DNA of 64,000 nt from Burkholderia sp. WP9 (lineage in GTDB: Bacteria > Pseudomonadota > Gammaproteobacteria > Burkholderiales > Burkholderiaceae), in assembly GCF_900104795.1 (NCBI RefSeq), contig NZ_FNTG01000001.1:992001-1056000 (forward strand). Direction: 5' to 3'. Made by a program: the position numbers and the translations under genes. The notes below the pieces were generated by a model that worked only from the letters and a program-made list of their open reading frames with translations, had not been told where the DNA came from and searched no databases. Shown here one piece after another: positions 34,575 through 43,615 of the stretch (the first letter of the stretch is position 1; the number at the start of each line of letters is the position of its first letter).

Positions 34575-36179
34575 TCAGGCGACCGTGTTGGTCGGCAACG
34601 GCTGGTTCAGCGGCTGATTCGGCGGCTGTTGTTCATGGTGATAGCGGCCCGTATGCAGCGACGAGGGACCGAGCCGCGCATACTTGAACATCAGCATGAT
34701 CTCGATGATGAACAGCACCGTGTAGAACACCACGAAGCCCCCGATACTCAGATACAGGTCGCCTGCCGTCAGGCTCGAGGCCGACAGGCTGGTGGGCAGA
34801 ATGCCCGCGATGGTCCACGGCTGGCGGCCCACTTCCGCGACAATCCAGCCGAATTCCGCCGCGAGCCACGGCAGCGGAATCGCCCACACGGCCCAGCGCA
34901 GGAACCAGCGGCGCTTCTCCAGCAGCAGCGAGCGCTGCGCGCAGAACCAGAACGCCAGCACGAAGGTGGCGAGGAACAGGATGCCGAGGCCCACCATCAG
35001 GCGGAACGAGAAGAACACGGGCGCCACGGGCGGGATCGTTTTCTTTGCGGCCTGGGTGATCTGGTCGGGCGTGGCGTCGGTGACGTTCGCGGTGAACTGC
35101 TTGAGCATCAGGCCGTAGCCGAGGTCCTGCTTGTGCGCGTCGAAGGCGGCTTTGGCTTCGTCGGTGACGTCGCCCTGTTTCAGCTTCTGCAGCGCGGCGT
35201 AGGCGAGCATGCCGTTCCTGATGCGCGCCTCGTTGCGCACCATCAGGTCCTTCAGGCCGACCACGGGTTCGTCGAGTGAGCGCGTCGCGATCAGGCCGAG
35301 CGCGTAGGGAACCCGGATCGCGTAGTCGGTGCGTTCTTCCTTCTGGTTCGGAATCCCGATGATCGTAAACGGTGCCGGAGCGGGCGCGGTTTCCCATTCG
35401 GATTCGATCGCGGCCAGTTTGACCTGCTGGACTTCGCCGGTGCGGTAGCCGGATTCGTCGCCGAGCACGATCACGCACAGCGTGGAGGCGAGGCCGAACC
35501 CGGCGGCGATCGCGAACGAGCGCAGCGCGAATTCGGTGTCGCGGCGCTTGAGCAGATACCACGACGACACGCCGAGCACGAACATCGAGGCCGTCACGTA
35601 GCCCGCCGAGACAGTGTGCACGAACTTGACCTGCGCGACCGGATTGAACAGCACGGAGAAGATGCTGTCGAGCTCCATGCGCATGGTCTGGTAGTTGAAG
35701 GTGGCGCCGACCGGATTGTTCATCCAGCCGTTGGCCACCAGAATCCACAGCGCCGAGAGGTTCGAGCCGAGCGCGACGAGGAACGTGACACCCACGTGCT
35801 GGACCTTCGAGAGACGCTTCCAGCCAAAGAAGAACAGGCCGACGAAGGTGGACTCGAGGAAGAACGCCATCAGGCCTTCGACGGCGAGCGGCACGCCGAA
35901 AATATCGCCCACGTAATGCGAGTAGTACGACCAGTTGGTGCCGAACTGGAATTCGAGCGTGAGGCCGGTGGTGACGCCCATGGCAAAGTTGATGCCGAAC
36001 AGCTTGCCCCAGAACTGGGTCATGTCCTTGTAGATCTGCTTGCCGGTCATCACGTAGACGGATTCCATGATGACGAGCAGCCAGGACAGGCCGAGCGTGA
36101 GCGGCACGAACAGGAAGTGATAGAGCGCCGTGATGGCGAACTGGAGGCGCGACAGTTCTACGACTTCGCTAACGGGCAT
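34575..36179 (-). CDS. cydA: Cytochrome bd ubiquinol oxidase subunit I
   Basis: 534 residues. Haem ligands are visible: H21 in [13 protein letters not shown] (E. coli H19), the His in [12 protein letters not shown], and the Met in [11 protein letters not shown]. The GRQPW motif is intact ([15 protein letters not shown]). The quinol-binding Q-loop is long, as in E. coli (long-loop class). High-affinity O2 reduction at low oxygen. The start at 36179 is chosen for AAGGTGATC upstream; a GTG three codons earlier is possible. It overlaps cydP by 11 bases. Confidence 0.96.
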   Translation of the reverse strand: MPVSEVVELSRLQFAITALYHFLFVPLTLGLSWLLVIMESVYVMTGKQIYKDMTQFWGKLFGINFAMGVTTGLTLEFQFGTNWSYYSHYVGDIFGVPLAVEGLMAFFLESTFVGLFFFGWKRLSKVQHVGVTFLVALGSNLSALWILVANGWMNNPVGATFNYQTMRMELDSIFSVLFNPVAQVKFVHTVSAGYVTASMFVLGVSSWYLLKRRDTEFALRSFAIAAGFGLASTLCVIVLGDESGYRTGEVQQVKLAAIESEWETAPAPAPFTIIGIPNQKEERTDYAIRVPYALGLIATRSLDEPVVGLKDLMVRNEARIRNGMLAYAALQKLKQGDVTDEAKAAFDAHKQDLGYGLMLKQFTANVTDATPDQITQAAKKTIPPVAPVFFSFRLMVGLGILFLATFVLAFWFCAQRSLLLEKRRWFLRWAVWAIPLPWLAAEFGWIVAEVGRQPWTIAGILPTSLSASSLTAGDLYLSIGGFVVFYTVLFIIEIMLMFKYARLGPSSLHTGRYHHEQQPPNQPLNQPLPTNTVA

Positions 36180-36429
36180 GTTGATCACCTTGGGACGGAT
36201 GCGAGGCAGGCACGGACAGCAGCGCCTGCGCGACTTGCTCAGGCGGGAGCGACATGTGCTCTGCCTGTGGATGGTTGAAGAACGCGTATTTGAGCGCCAT
36301 CAGCAGTGCCAGTTTGACGACAAGCACAATGACGATGTCCCGCCTGAAAGTTGGTCTCGACACCCAGCCGGCGAGTCGCGCGCGCAGGACGGGGCGAGGC
36401 GGATTCCTGTCGTTCAGCGTGATGGTCAT
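36169..36429 (-). CDS. cydP: Cytochrome bd accessory small subunit CydP
   Basis: 86 residues, a single membrane helix (about 31-51, DIVIVLVVKLALLMALKYAFF) preceded by a basic region and followed by the short HPQAEHMSLPPEQVAQALL segment. This pattern matches the small CydP proteins encoded ahead of cydAB in many proteobacteria. The 3' end overlaps cydA by 11 bases, so translation is probably coupled. First gene of the cyd operon; an FNR-type site lies 167 bp upstream. Confidence 0.85.
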   Translation of the reverse strand: MTITLNDRNPPRPVLRARLAGWVSRPTFRRDIVIVLVVKLALLMALKYAFFNHPQAEHMSLPPEQVAQALLSVPASHPSQGDQHAR

Positions 36430-36595
36430 GATCGGTCGATGGACGACTTCGGTTGAATTTATTCAGTCTGTTCAAAACGCGTGCGCAAATCGGCAAGCGC
36501 ATGACACAGACAGCACAGCCGATGAATGGACGGGTCTGGTCCCATGTCACCGGTCGCGGTAACTCACATCTTCACGAAAGAACGGTTGCTCACGT

Positions 36596-36609
36596 TTGAG
36601 CGAAGTCAA
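36596..36609 (-). promoter_or_regulatory. FNR/ANR-type site upstream of the cyd operon
   Basis: TTGAG-CGAA-GTCAA, eight of ten positions. It lies 167 bp before cydP. The -10 at class II distance is poor (GAAGAT, 3/6), so the transcript start is uncertain. Confidence 0.55.
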
Positions 36610-36705
36610 CAAACTCAGCGCTAGAACACAGCGATGGGGATAGATCGCCGATCTTGCGTTGATTGAGTCCGTCGGCCATGGCTGTTTTTCAACGTTCGCG
36701 ATTTG

Positions 36706-36719
36706 TTGTGACACGTCAA
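36706..36719 (+). promoter_or_regulatory. Weak FNR-like site ahead of the 70-aa gene
   Basis: TTGTG-ACAC-GTCAA, seven of ten positions. TAGTCT (36741-36746) lies 21 bp downstream; the same hexamer sits 21 bp from the site at 15073. Recorded because of this shared geometry. Confidence 0.35.
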
Positions 36720-36908
36720 GTGGGCTGGGGAAAATGTGCGTAGTCTCAACACGGAGAACGCACCGACCTTGAGGCCTCGGGCGAAAAGTGCAGTAGGCAC
36801 ATGTCCGGTATTGCAGTCCGTCGGGCCTCGCGGACAGCGGCTCGCTGCATGATCCCTTCATCGCTTTCGAAGCGATGACCGGGCGAATGAAGATTTGGGA
36901 GCATGGGT

Positions 36909-37121
36909 ATGTCGCATCATTATCGAATTCTGGAGAAGATTGCCTTTTCAATGGTTGTATTGTCGGCCTTGGTGTGCTCGGTATTTATCGCTTACGAGAG
37001 ATGTCCCGAATTCAGATTCGCCATGCAGTTTGAAAAAGAAATTCTGACCTGCAATCGCGGCTACTCGGCTATTTGTGCGGGCGTGGGTATCGGCTTGCTG
37101 GGAGAAGCGCTGGCTTACTGA
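36909..37121 (+). CDS. Small membrane protein, 70 aa
   Basis: Seventy residues with one clear membrane helix (about 10-30, IAFSMVVLSALVCSVFIAY), a cysteine-containing polar middle (CPEFRFAMQFEKEILTCNRG) and a short hydrophobic end. The start at 36909 has GGGAG at good spacing; an ATG two codons earlier is too close to it. No family recognised. It lies next to, but is transcribed away from, the cyd operon. Confidence 0.6.
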   Translation: MSHHYRILEKIAFSMVVLSALVCSVFIAYERCPEFRFAMQFEKEILTCNRGYSAICAGVGIGLLGEALAY

Positions 37122-37204
37122 ATGCAGCAGATATCCGCCGGGGCCGAATCGCCAAATCGCCAATGCGCCAAATGAGCACCCCCCCGAGCCGAAAACACTG
37201 CGAT

Positions 37205-38335
37205 TCAATCGAGCGATTTGCGAAAGCGCAATACGCTTAGCGTCAGCATGACTGCACCGAGCGCTGCCATTGCCGCGAACTGCGGCCATAGCACGGCGAA
37301 TCCGGTGCCTTTCAGAAAAACCGAGCGCAGCACGACGAGAAAGTAACGCAGTGGGTTGATCAACGTAATCCATTGCAGGACTTTGGGCATCGCGGCGATA
37401 GGAAACGCAAACCCCGACAGAATGAAAAGCGGATTGATCAGAAAGAAATTGAGCGCGAACGCCTGTTGCTGCGTGCGCGAGAAGGTGGACAGCAGCAAAC
37501 CGAGACCCAATGCCGCGAACAGAAACAGCGATGCGCCGACCAGCATGACGAGCGGGTTGCCGACGAACGGAACCCGAAACCATCCTATGCCTACCGCCGT
37601 CACGAGGGCAACGTCGACCAGACCGATCAGGAAGAACGGCACGGTTTTGCCGAGGATGAACTCGACCGGCCTGATCGGGCTGACCATGATCTGCTCCAAC
37701 GTGCCGATCTCGCGTTCGCGAACCACGGCAAACGCCGTGAGGCTGACCACCTGCATCAGCGTGAGCGTGCCGACCACGCCTGGAATGAAGAACCAGCGAT
37801 CGTCGATCGTGTCGTTGTACCAGGGGCGCTCACGCAGCGTCACGGCGACCTCGGTGCGGGCGGGGCCCGTATAGTTCGACCACGGTTCGCTCATCTGATC
37901 GTTCTGGAACTGCGTGACGATCTGGCTGACGTAGCCGAGCGCAATGAGCGCGGTGTTGGAGTTGGTGCCGTCCACGACGACCTGCAGCGGCGCGCTCTGG
38001 CCGTTGCCGAGATGCTGCGCGAAGCCGGCATGGATGACGAGCGCCATCGTCGCCTTGTCGCTATCTATGTCATGCGTGATATCGCGGTCCGTGCCGGCGT
38101 TATCGACCACGTCGAATTTACCGGTGGCGACGAAGTGCGAGACGAGGTTGCGGCTCGCCTGGCTGCGGTCCAGGTCGAGCACGGCAAGGCTCACATGATT
38201 GACGGTGAAAGTCGCGGCGTAGCCGTAGATGATCACCTGCAGCAACAGCGGCACGACCAGCCGGAACATCGCCCACCGGTCGCGCTTGAGTTCGAGAAAC
38301 TCCTTCATCAACATGACCTGCAGACGGTCGAACAT
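37205..38335 (-). CDS. ABC-2 type permease 2
   Basis: 376 residues of the YbhR/YhhJ type: one N-terminal membrane helix (about 25-45), a large periplasmic domain (about 46-180), then five helices; the EREIGTLEQIMVSPIRPVEFILGK amphipathic loop is the family hallmark. Last gene of a five-gene exporter operon; it starts six bases after the preceding stop. Confidence 0.9.
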   Translation of the reverse strand: MFDRLQVMLMKEFLELKRDRWAMFRLVVPLLLQVIIYGYAATFTVNHVSLAVLDLDRSQASRNLVSHFVATGKFDVVDNAGTDRDITHDIDSDKATMALVIHAGFAQHLGNGQSAPLQVVVDGTNSNTALIALGYVSQIVTQFQNDQMSEPWSNYTGPARTEVAVTLRERPWYNDTIDDRWFFIPGVVGTLTLMQVVSLTAFAVVREREIGTLEQIMVSPIRPVEFILGKTVPFFLIGLVDVALVTAVGIGWFRVPFVGNPLVMLVGASLFLFAALGLGLLLSTFSRTQQQAFALNFFLINPLFILSGFAFPIAAMPKVLQWITLINPLRYFLVVLRSVFLKGTGFAVLWPQFAAMAALGAVMLTLSVLRFRKSLD

Positions 38336-38341
38336 GATGGG

Positions 38342-39478
38342 CTAGTCCAGATGTTTGCGGAACGCCCGGGCGGCGATCCAGATGATGGCGAGCGCATACA
38401 CGGCCAGCGCGAGAATCGGCACGGCGAGATCGGAAAGGGTGCTGCCTTTGAGGAATACGGCCCGCAGGATGGTGATGTAATAGCGGGCGTAGACGAGCAG
38501 CGTGGCAAGGCGAATGGGCGCGGGCATCTGGTCGATGGCGAAGGTGTAGCCTGACAGCATGCTGGTCGGCAGCATCGTCAGCAGCAGCGCAACCTGGCTT
38601 GCGCCGAGCTGGCTGCGAATGTGAACCGACACCAGATAGCCGATGCCAAGCACGACCAGCGTAAACAGCGCGGTCGTGACGATCAGGGTGCCGACGCTGC
38701 CGCGCAACGGCACGTGAAACCAGTAAACCGTGCTGAGCAGACAGAATGCGGCATTGACGAGTCCGATCACGAAGTACGGAAGCAGTTTGCCGAGCATGAC
38801 TTCGAGCGCGGTGACCGGCGTGGAGATGAGTTGCTCCATCGTGCCGCGCTCCCACTCGCGCGAGATGGTCAACGACGTCAGCTGCGCGCCGACCAGCGCG
38901 AGAATGACCGCGACGACGCCCGGGATAATGAAGTTACGGCTGTCGAGCGTCTCGTTGAACCAGACCCGCGGTTCGAGATCGACCAGACCGACGGTTTGCG
39001 GCCGAATGCCGTGGCTTTGCCGCCAGCGCAACTGGAATTCAGCCGTAATGCGCGCGATCACGTTCTGGGCGTAGCCGATTGCAATGTTGGTCGTATTGGC
39101 GTCCGTCGCATCGAACACGGTTTGCACCGAGGCGGTACCCGTCGTGGTGAACACGCGCGAGAAATCGACGGGGATCGTGACGACGCCGGCACACGTGCCG
39201 CGATCCATCGCGTCGCGCAATGCGCGTTCGTGGGTCACGTTCCGAACCGCGAGGAACCAGTGCGACGACACGAAGTCCTGCACCAGTTCACGGCTCAACT
39301 GGCTGTGTTCCTCGTCGTTGATACATAGCGGCACCTGCCGGATATCGAGGCTGACGCCGTAGCCGAGCAGCACCATCTGCAACAGCGGCATCAGCAGCGC
39401 AATGGCGAGACTGCGCGGATCGCGCCAGATCTGCAGCGTTTCCTTGAAGGCCATCGCCAGCAGCCGCCGCAGGCTCAT
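38342..39478 (-). CDS. ABC-2 type permease 1
   Basis: 378 residues, homologous in layout to the neighbouring permease: N-terminal helix (about 23-42), periplasmic domain, then helices with REWERGTMEQLISTPVTALEVMLGK. Two permeases probably form a heterodimer, as with YbhS/YbhR. It overlaps the upstream ATPase gene by four bases. Confidence 0.9.
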   Translation of the reverse strand: MSLRRLLAMAFKETLQIWRDPRSLAIALLMPLLQMVLLGYGVSLDIRQVPLCINDEEHSQLSRELVQDFVSSHWFLAVRNVTHERALRDAMDRGTCAGVVTIPVDFSRVFTTTGTASVQTVFDATDANTTNIAIGYAQNVIARITAEFQLRWRQSHGIRPQTVGLVDLEPRVWFNETLDSRNFIIPGVVAVILALVGAQLTSLTISREWERGTMEQLISTPVTALEVMLGKLLPYFVIGLVNAAFCLLSTVYWFHVPLRGSVGTLIVTTALFTLVVLGIGYLVSVHIRSQLGASQVALLLTMLPTSMLSGYTFAIDQMPAPIRLATLLVYARYYITILRAVFLKGSTLSDLAVPILALAVYALAIIWIAARAFRKHLD

Positions 39479-40425
39479 GGTGAGTGCACTCCCTTATCCG
39501 CGTGCGTGACCAGTTGGACGAACACATCTTCGAGGCTGGCCCGGATGGCGCGTACGGCGATAAACTCGATATGCCGTCCTGCAAGAAACGGCTGAAGCAC
39601 GGTTTCAGGCACGCCCGGGTGCATCAGCACGTGCAGCCGGTCGCCAAAGATCGCGGCGTCGATTACTTCGGGCGCCTCGCGCAGCGCGGCGAGAGCCGCG
39701 CCAGGCGGCGCGCACACCAGTTCGAACAGATTGCCGCCGAGATTGTGTTCGCGCAGCTCATTCGGGCTGCCGATCGCCACGAGATGGCCCGCGTCGATCA
39801 GCGCGATGCGGTGGCAGTATTCCGCCTCGTCCATGTAATGCGTAGAGACCAGCACCGTCACGCCGCCCGCGGCGAGGCCGTGAATCAGATCCCAGAAGCG
39901 GCGGCGCGCCTCGGGCTCGACGCCCGACGTCGGTTCGTCGAGAAACAGCACGGGCGGACGGTGCAGATTCGCACAGCCGAGTGCGAGCCGCTGCTTCCAG
40001 CCGCCCGCGAGCGTTCGCACGAGAATATTTTCACGCCCCTCGAGTCCCGCGGTCGAAATGGCGAGCCGGATACGCTCGGCGATGTCGTGTCGCGGAACCC
40101 GGTAGATGCCACAGAAAAAGCGCAGGTTTTCGTAGCAGGTCAGGTCGCCGTACAGCGAGAACTTCTGCGACATATAGCCAATGTGCGAGCGCAGCGCCTC
40201 GGCCTGGGTGCCAATGTCGTAGCCCGCCACCGAAGCGCGCCCCGCACTGGGCGAAAGCAGCCCGCACAGCATGCGGATGGTGGTCGACTTGCCCGCGCCG
40301 TTCGGCCCGATGAAGCCGACGACTTCGCCCCTGGCGATGGACAGGTCGAGCCGGTCGACCGCCGTGAACTTGCCAAAGCGCTTGGTCAGGCCGATTGCCT
40401 CGACGACGGGAGCCGCGGCGCTCAT
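39475..40425 (-). CDS. ABC transporter ATPase 2
   Basis: 316 residues. Walker A GPNGAGKST (40-48), signature LAGGWKQRLALG (LSGG replaced by LAGG), Walker B PVLFLDEPTSGVEP. The C-terminal 80 residues are the regulatory extension seen in drug/Na+ exporters of the DrrA/YbhF type. Overlaps both neighbours by four bases. Confidence 0.92.
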   Translation of the reverse strand: MSAAAPVVEAIGLTKRFGKFTAVDRLDLSIARGEVVGFIGPNGAGKSTTIRMLCGLLSPSAGRASVAGYDIGTQAEALRSHIGYMSQKFSLYGDLTCYENLRFFCGIYRVPRHDIAERIRLAISTAGLEGRENILVRTLAGGWKQRLALGCANLHRPPVLFLDEPTSGVEPEARRRFWDLIHGLAAGGVTVLVSTHYMDEAEYCHRIALIDAGHLVAIGSPNELREHNLGGNLFELVCAPPGAALAALREAPEVIDAAIFGDRLHVLMHPGVPETVLQPFLAGRHIEFIAVRAIRASLEDVFVQLVTHADKGVHSP

Positions 40426-41366
40426 GTCGGGCTTCCCGACCCGACGAGCGCGACGAACACGTCTTCGATGCCCGGCTCGATGGAAGTGATGGTTGCGTTT
40501 GCAATGGCGCGTGTGGCAAGCCGCTCCTGCAATTCCGGCAGACGGCGCGCGGCCTCGTCAACGCGCACGTGCACGCGGTCGCCCATCAGCAACGCGCTCA
40601 GCACGCCGGGCGCATCCACGAGGGCGTCGTGAACCGCGCGCGGGTCTGCCGCGGCGATGGCGAACAGGGCACCCGGCATGGCCTGCTTCAGCCGCGCCGG
40701 CGTGTCGCACTGGCGGATCTGCCCGGTATGCAGCAGCGCGAGCCGCGAGCAGCGTTCGGCTTCGTCCATATATGCGGTGGACAGCACGATCGTGACACCG
40801 CTTTCGCGCAGGTTGTACAGGATCGCCCAGAAATCGCGCCGCGACACCGGGTCCACGCCCGTGGTCGGCTCATCCAGCAGCAGCACGCGGGGCGTGTGAA
40901 TCAACGCGCACACCAGCCCGAGTTTCTGCTTCATGCCGCCCGATAGTTGACCGGCGAGACGATCGCGGAATGGCACGAGGCCGGCGGCCTCGAGAAGTTC
41001 GCCGCTGCGGGTCCGATTGGCTTTGCGCGATACCCCGAAGAGTTCGCCGTAGAAGAAAATGTTCTCGGCGACGGTCAGGTCTTCGTACAGGCCGAAACGC
41101 TGGGGCATATAGCTGAGGGCAGCCTTTGCGCGTTCCGGCGCCGCTATCACGTCGATATTTTCCAGCGAGATCTGGCCGGCGTCGGGCCGCAGCACGCCAG
41201 CCAGCATGCGCATGATGGTCGTTTTGCCCGCACCGTCCGGCCCGACCAGGCCGAAGATTTCCCCGCGTTCGATGTCGAAGCTGACACCCCGCACCGCCTG
41301 CACGGCGCCGAAACTGCGCACCAGGTCGTGCGCGCGGATGGCCGCCGCTGCCGGGTCGGTGCTCAT
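40422..41366 (-). CDS. ABC transporter ATPase 1
   Basis: 314 residues. Walker A GPDGAGKTT (42-50), signature LSGGMKQKLGL, Walker B RVLLLDEPTTGVDP. In E. coli YbhF the two ATPase domains are fused in one polypeptide; here they are two genes. Overlaps the HlyD gene by four bases. Confidence 0.92.
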   Translation of the reverse strand: MSTDPAAAAIRAHDLVRSFGAVQAVRGVSFDIERGEIFGLVGPDGAGKTTIMRMLAGVLRPDAGQISLENIDVIAAPERAKAALSYMPQRFGLYEDLTVAENIFFYGELFGVSRKANRTRSGELLEAAGLVPFRDRLAGQLSGGMKQKLGLVCALIHTPRVLLLDEPTTGVDPVSRRDFWAILYNLRESGVTIVLSTAYMDEAERCSRLALLHTGQIRQCDTPARLKQAMPGALFAIAAADPRAVHDALVDAPGVLSALLMGDRVHVRVDEAARRLPELQERLATRAIANATITSIEPGIEDVFVALVGSGSPT

Positions 41367-42352
41367 TTGCCCGCTGCCAGCAAAGCGATGGACGCATCGG
41401 CCGGCATGCCCGGCAGCAGTTCGTGCGTCGGGTTGTCGATATCGATACGGATCCGGTAGACGAGCGTCACGCGCTCGGCGTGCGTCTCGACGGTTTTGGG
41501 CGTGAACTCGGCCTGCGGGGAAATGAAACTGATGCGCCCTTGGTAGCGCTTGCCGGGGTAGGTGTCGGTCGTCACGGTGGCGGCTTCGTTGAGGCGAACT
41601 TTGCCGATATCGGGCTCGTTCACATACGCGCGCAGCCAGACGTGATCGAGTTCATCGAGCGTAACGATCGCGACGCCCGATCCCGCGAGCTGCCCGAGTT
41701 CCGCTTCGCGTACTGCGATGACGCCGTCGAACGGCGCGCGCAGCTCGGTGTAGGAGAGCATCACTTCGTCGAGCTTGAGCTTCGCCGCGGCGGCGGCCTG
41801 ATTGGCGCGCGCGAGCGTGATGTTGTTGCTTGCCACTTCCACCAGCGCCTTGTCGTGCGCGAGGGCCGCGGCGGATTGCCGTTCGGCGGTGAAGGCGAGG
41901 TCACGTGCCTGACGCGGAATCGCGTTGCCTTTCACCAGGATTTCCGCTCGCCCCAGGTCGAGCTGTTTTTCGCTGAGATCGAATTGATCGCTGACGACGT
42001 TGTGACGTGCCGCCGCCAAGGTGCTCTCATTGGCGCTGATCTGCGCCGTGGCAACTTGCAGGTTGGTCTGGTCGATTTCCGTCTGCCGCCGATACAGGCG
42101 ATCGTCCACGCGCGCGAGCACGGTGCCGCGCTTGACGTAAGCGCCTTCGTCGAATGGCAGGTAGACAATCGGCGCCTGGACCTGCGTGAAGCTCAGGACA
42201 CTCTCGTGAGCCTCGATGTTGCCGGACACGATGATATGGGTCGTATCATGATGGGAGCCGAACAGCACCGGCCAACGCCACACCACTACGCCGGCCGCGG
42301 CAAGAGCGACTAGCGCGAGCAGGGCCTGCATCCGGTGTTTCGATATGGCCAT
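41363..42352 (-). CDS. HlyD-family periplasmic adaptor
   Basis: 329 residues. N-terminal membrane anchor (about 10-28), biotinyl-lipoyl half-domains (SFTQVQAPIVYLPFDEGAYVKRGTVLARVD and SYTELRAPFDGVIAVREAELG) flanking a coiled-coil hairpin (about 85-200), then beta-barrel. With two ATPases and two permeases it forms a YbhGFSR-like exporter; cargo unknown. First gene of the operon; the FNR-type site is 110 bp upstream. Confidence 0.92.
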   Translation of the reverse strand: MAISKHRMQALLALVALAAAGVVVWRWPVLFGSHHDTTHIIVSGNIEAHESVLSFTQVQAPIVYLPFDEGAYVKRGTVLARVDDRLYRRQTEIDQTNLQVATAQISANESTLAAARHNVVSDQFDLSEKQLDLGRAEILVKGNAIPRQARDLAFTAERQSAAALAHDKALVEVASNNITLARANQAAAAAKLKLDEVMLSYTELRAPFDGVIAVREAELGQLAGSGVAIVTLDELDHVWLRAYVNEPDIGKVRLNEAATVTTDTYPGKRYQGRISFISPQAEFTPKTVETHAERVTLVYRIRIDIDNPTHELLPGMPADASIALLAAGK

Positions 42353-42461
42353 GGTTTTTGGTTCGGTTCAAACGCTTCCGGATGAAGAGATGCAAAACCG
42401 GAGATCGCCAGCCTGTGTATGGTGCGTCTGCTGAAGATAGAGCCGCTATCGCTCCGGCCAA

Positions 42462-42475
42462 TTGACTCAAGTCAA
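42462..42475 (-). promoter_or_regulatory. FNR/ANR-type site upstream of the exporter operon
   Basis: TTGAC-TCAA-GTCAA, eight of ten positions. On the minus strand TATCTT (42434-42439, 4/6) lies 22 bp away, class II spacing; predicted leader about 75 nt. Confidence 0.63.
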
Positions 42476-42681
42476 GTTGGAACCCGGTAGGGGCCAGGTC
42501 GCGGTTGGTTTGCCGCTCCACGGCATGGTTGATGCATTGCGCCGGTCGCGTCATGTGCTGTCGGCGCGGCATCCTTGCCACCTCCGCGCCGATCTCCGCG
42601 GGAGCCCCGCATACGCCGACGCACGCCGTTTCACCCTCCGCCGCGCTGGCGAATACTTGCCACTTTTTGTCCAGTCCCCCG

Positions 42682-42711
42682 TTGCCGTTCGTACTGTATG
42701 GATGTACAGTC
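42682..42711 (+). promoter_or_regulatory. LexA-type box overlapping a sigma-70-like promoter
   Basis: TACTGTATGGATGTACAGTC (42692-42711) contains CTGT-N8-ACAG, the LexA consensus of enteric and related bacteria. TTGCCG (42682-42687), a 17-bp spacer and TACAGT (42705-42710) form a promoter whose -10 lies inside the box. The first gene downstream is thpR. Confidence 0.6.
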
Positions 42712-42965
42712 TTGTGCGTGGGCCCGTCACGGCGAGCAATTCTTGAGTGGGAAGCGAAAGCGCTTCAACGGCAATGGCGTGCGCGCCGGGTGGCGACGCT
42801 TTCGCCTGCGGCCCAGCCATACCTTGCGAGTTCCGGGGCTTGCCGTAGCAAGGCGATCGTGCAACCTCGCATAGTCGAGTGGTCTGAGTCGATCACGCGC
42901 TCAGGCAAGCCCGCACAATGAACGGAGATTCATCTACATGCCGGCTTTATCTGGTCAGAAATCCC

Positions 42966-43571
42966 ATGCCTGAACAACTCTGGCTGCCTGGCCTCGAGGC
43001 GCCGCCAACGCCGACAGACGGCCTGTTTTTCGCTGTCTTTCCTGACGCCAATACGGCGGCAAGTATTTCGAAGCTCGCGCAACAGCTTTGCGGGGAGAGT
43101 CGCGCGCGCAGCAAACCGCTCGCGGCGGCCCGTCTGCACGTTACCTTGCAGCACCTCGGAAATTTCGCGGGCGGTTTGCCTCAGGCGCGGGTCGAGGCGG
43201 CCATGAAAGCTGCCTCGTTGGTCAGGATGGAGCCGTTCAGCGTCGAATTCGATACGGTGGTGAGCTTTGCATCCAAGCCACGACCGGGGCCGTTAGTGTT
43301 GGGCGGGGGCGAGGGCGTGAACGGTCTGCATCGGCTGCACGACGCTTTATGCCGCGCGTTGCAAGACGCAGGGTGCGGGGAGCATGCCATGTCAGCCGCG
43401 GTGGACTATACGCCGCACGTCACACTGGCGTATGGCATGCCTTGGGCCGCTGCGCGTCCGGTTGAACCGCTGTGCTGGAACGTGCGCGAATTCGCGTTGA
43501 TGCACAGTTTGCTCGGGCGTACGCGGCACGTCATGCTGGCTCGATGGCCATTGGCGGATGCACGCTCATAA
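42966..43571 (+). CDS. thpR: RNA 2',3'-cyclic phosphodiesterase (2'-5' RNA ligase family)
   Basis: 201 residues, 2H phosphoesterase fold with both catalytic HxTx motifs: H58-V-T60 (LHVTLQHLG) and H151-V-T (YTPHVTLAYG). The enzyme opens 2',3'-cyclic phosphates and can join tRNA halves through a 2'-5' bond in vitro. The start at 42966 (MPEQLWLPG) gives the usual length; an in-frame ATG at 42918 adds 16 residues and has no better RBS. Confidence 0.85.
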   Translation: MPEQLWLPGLEAPPTPTDGLFFAVFPDANTAASISKLAQQLCGESRARSKPLAAARLHVTLQHLGNFAGGLPQARVEAAMKAASLVRMEPFSVEFDTVVSFASKPRPGPLVLGGGEGVNGLHRLHDALCRALQDAGCGEHAMSAAVDYTPHVTLAYGMPWAAARPVEPLCWNVREFALMHSLLGRTRHVMLARWPLADARS

Positions 43572-43615
43572 TGCACGGCGCCGCAGTTGATGCCGACGTG
43601 TCCAGGCGCGACGGC

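Larger units (their letters stand above)
36430..36908. other. Divergent regulatory region cyd operon/70-aa gene
   Basis: About 480 bases with no gene I can support. It contains an FNR-type site facing cyd (36596-36609), a weaker one (36706-36719) facing the 70-aa gene, and a poor match TTGAA-TTTA-TTCAG at 36453-36466 just upstream of cydP. Confidence 0.5.
42353..42965. other. Regulatory gap between exporter operon and thpR
   Basis: About 610 bases without a gene I can support. Open frames of 90-138 codons exist on both strands but lack RBS and family features. The stretch contains the FNR-type site at 42462 and the LexA-type box at 42692. Confidence 0.55.

Noticed and set aside
42505..42921. 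138-codon plus frame between the exporter and thpR
   Set aside because: No RBS, no domain, odd composition; the stretch looks regulatory.
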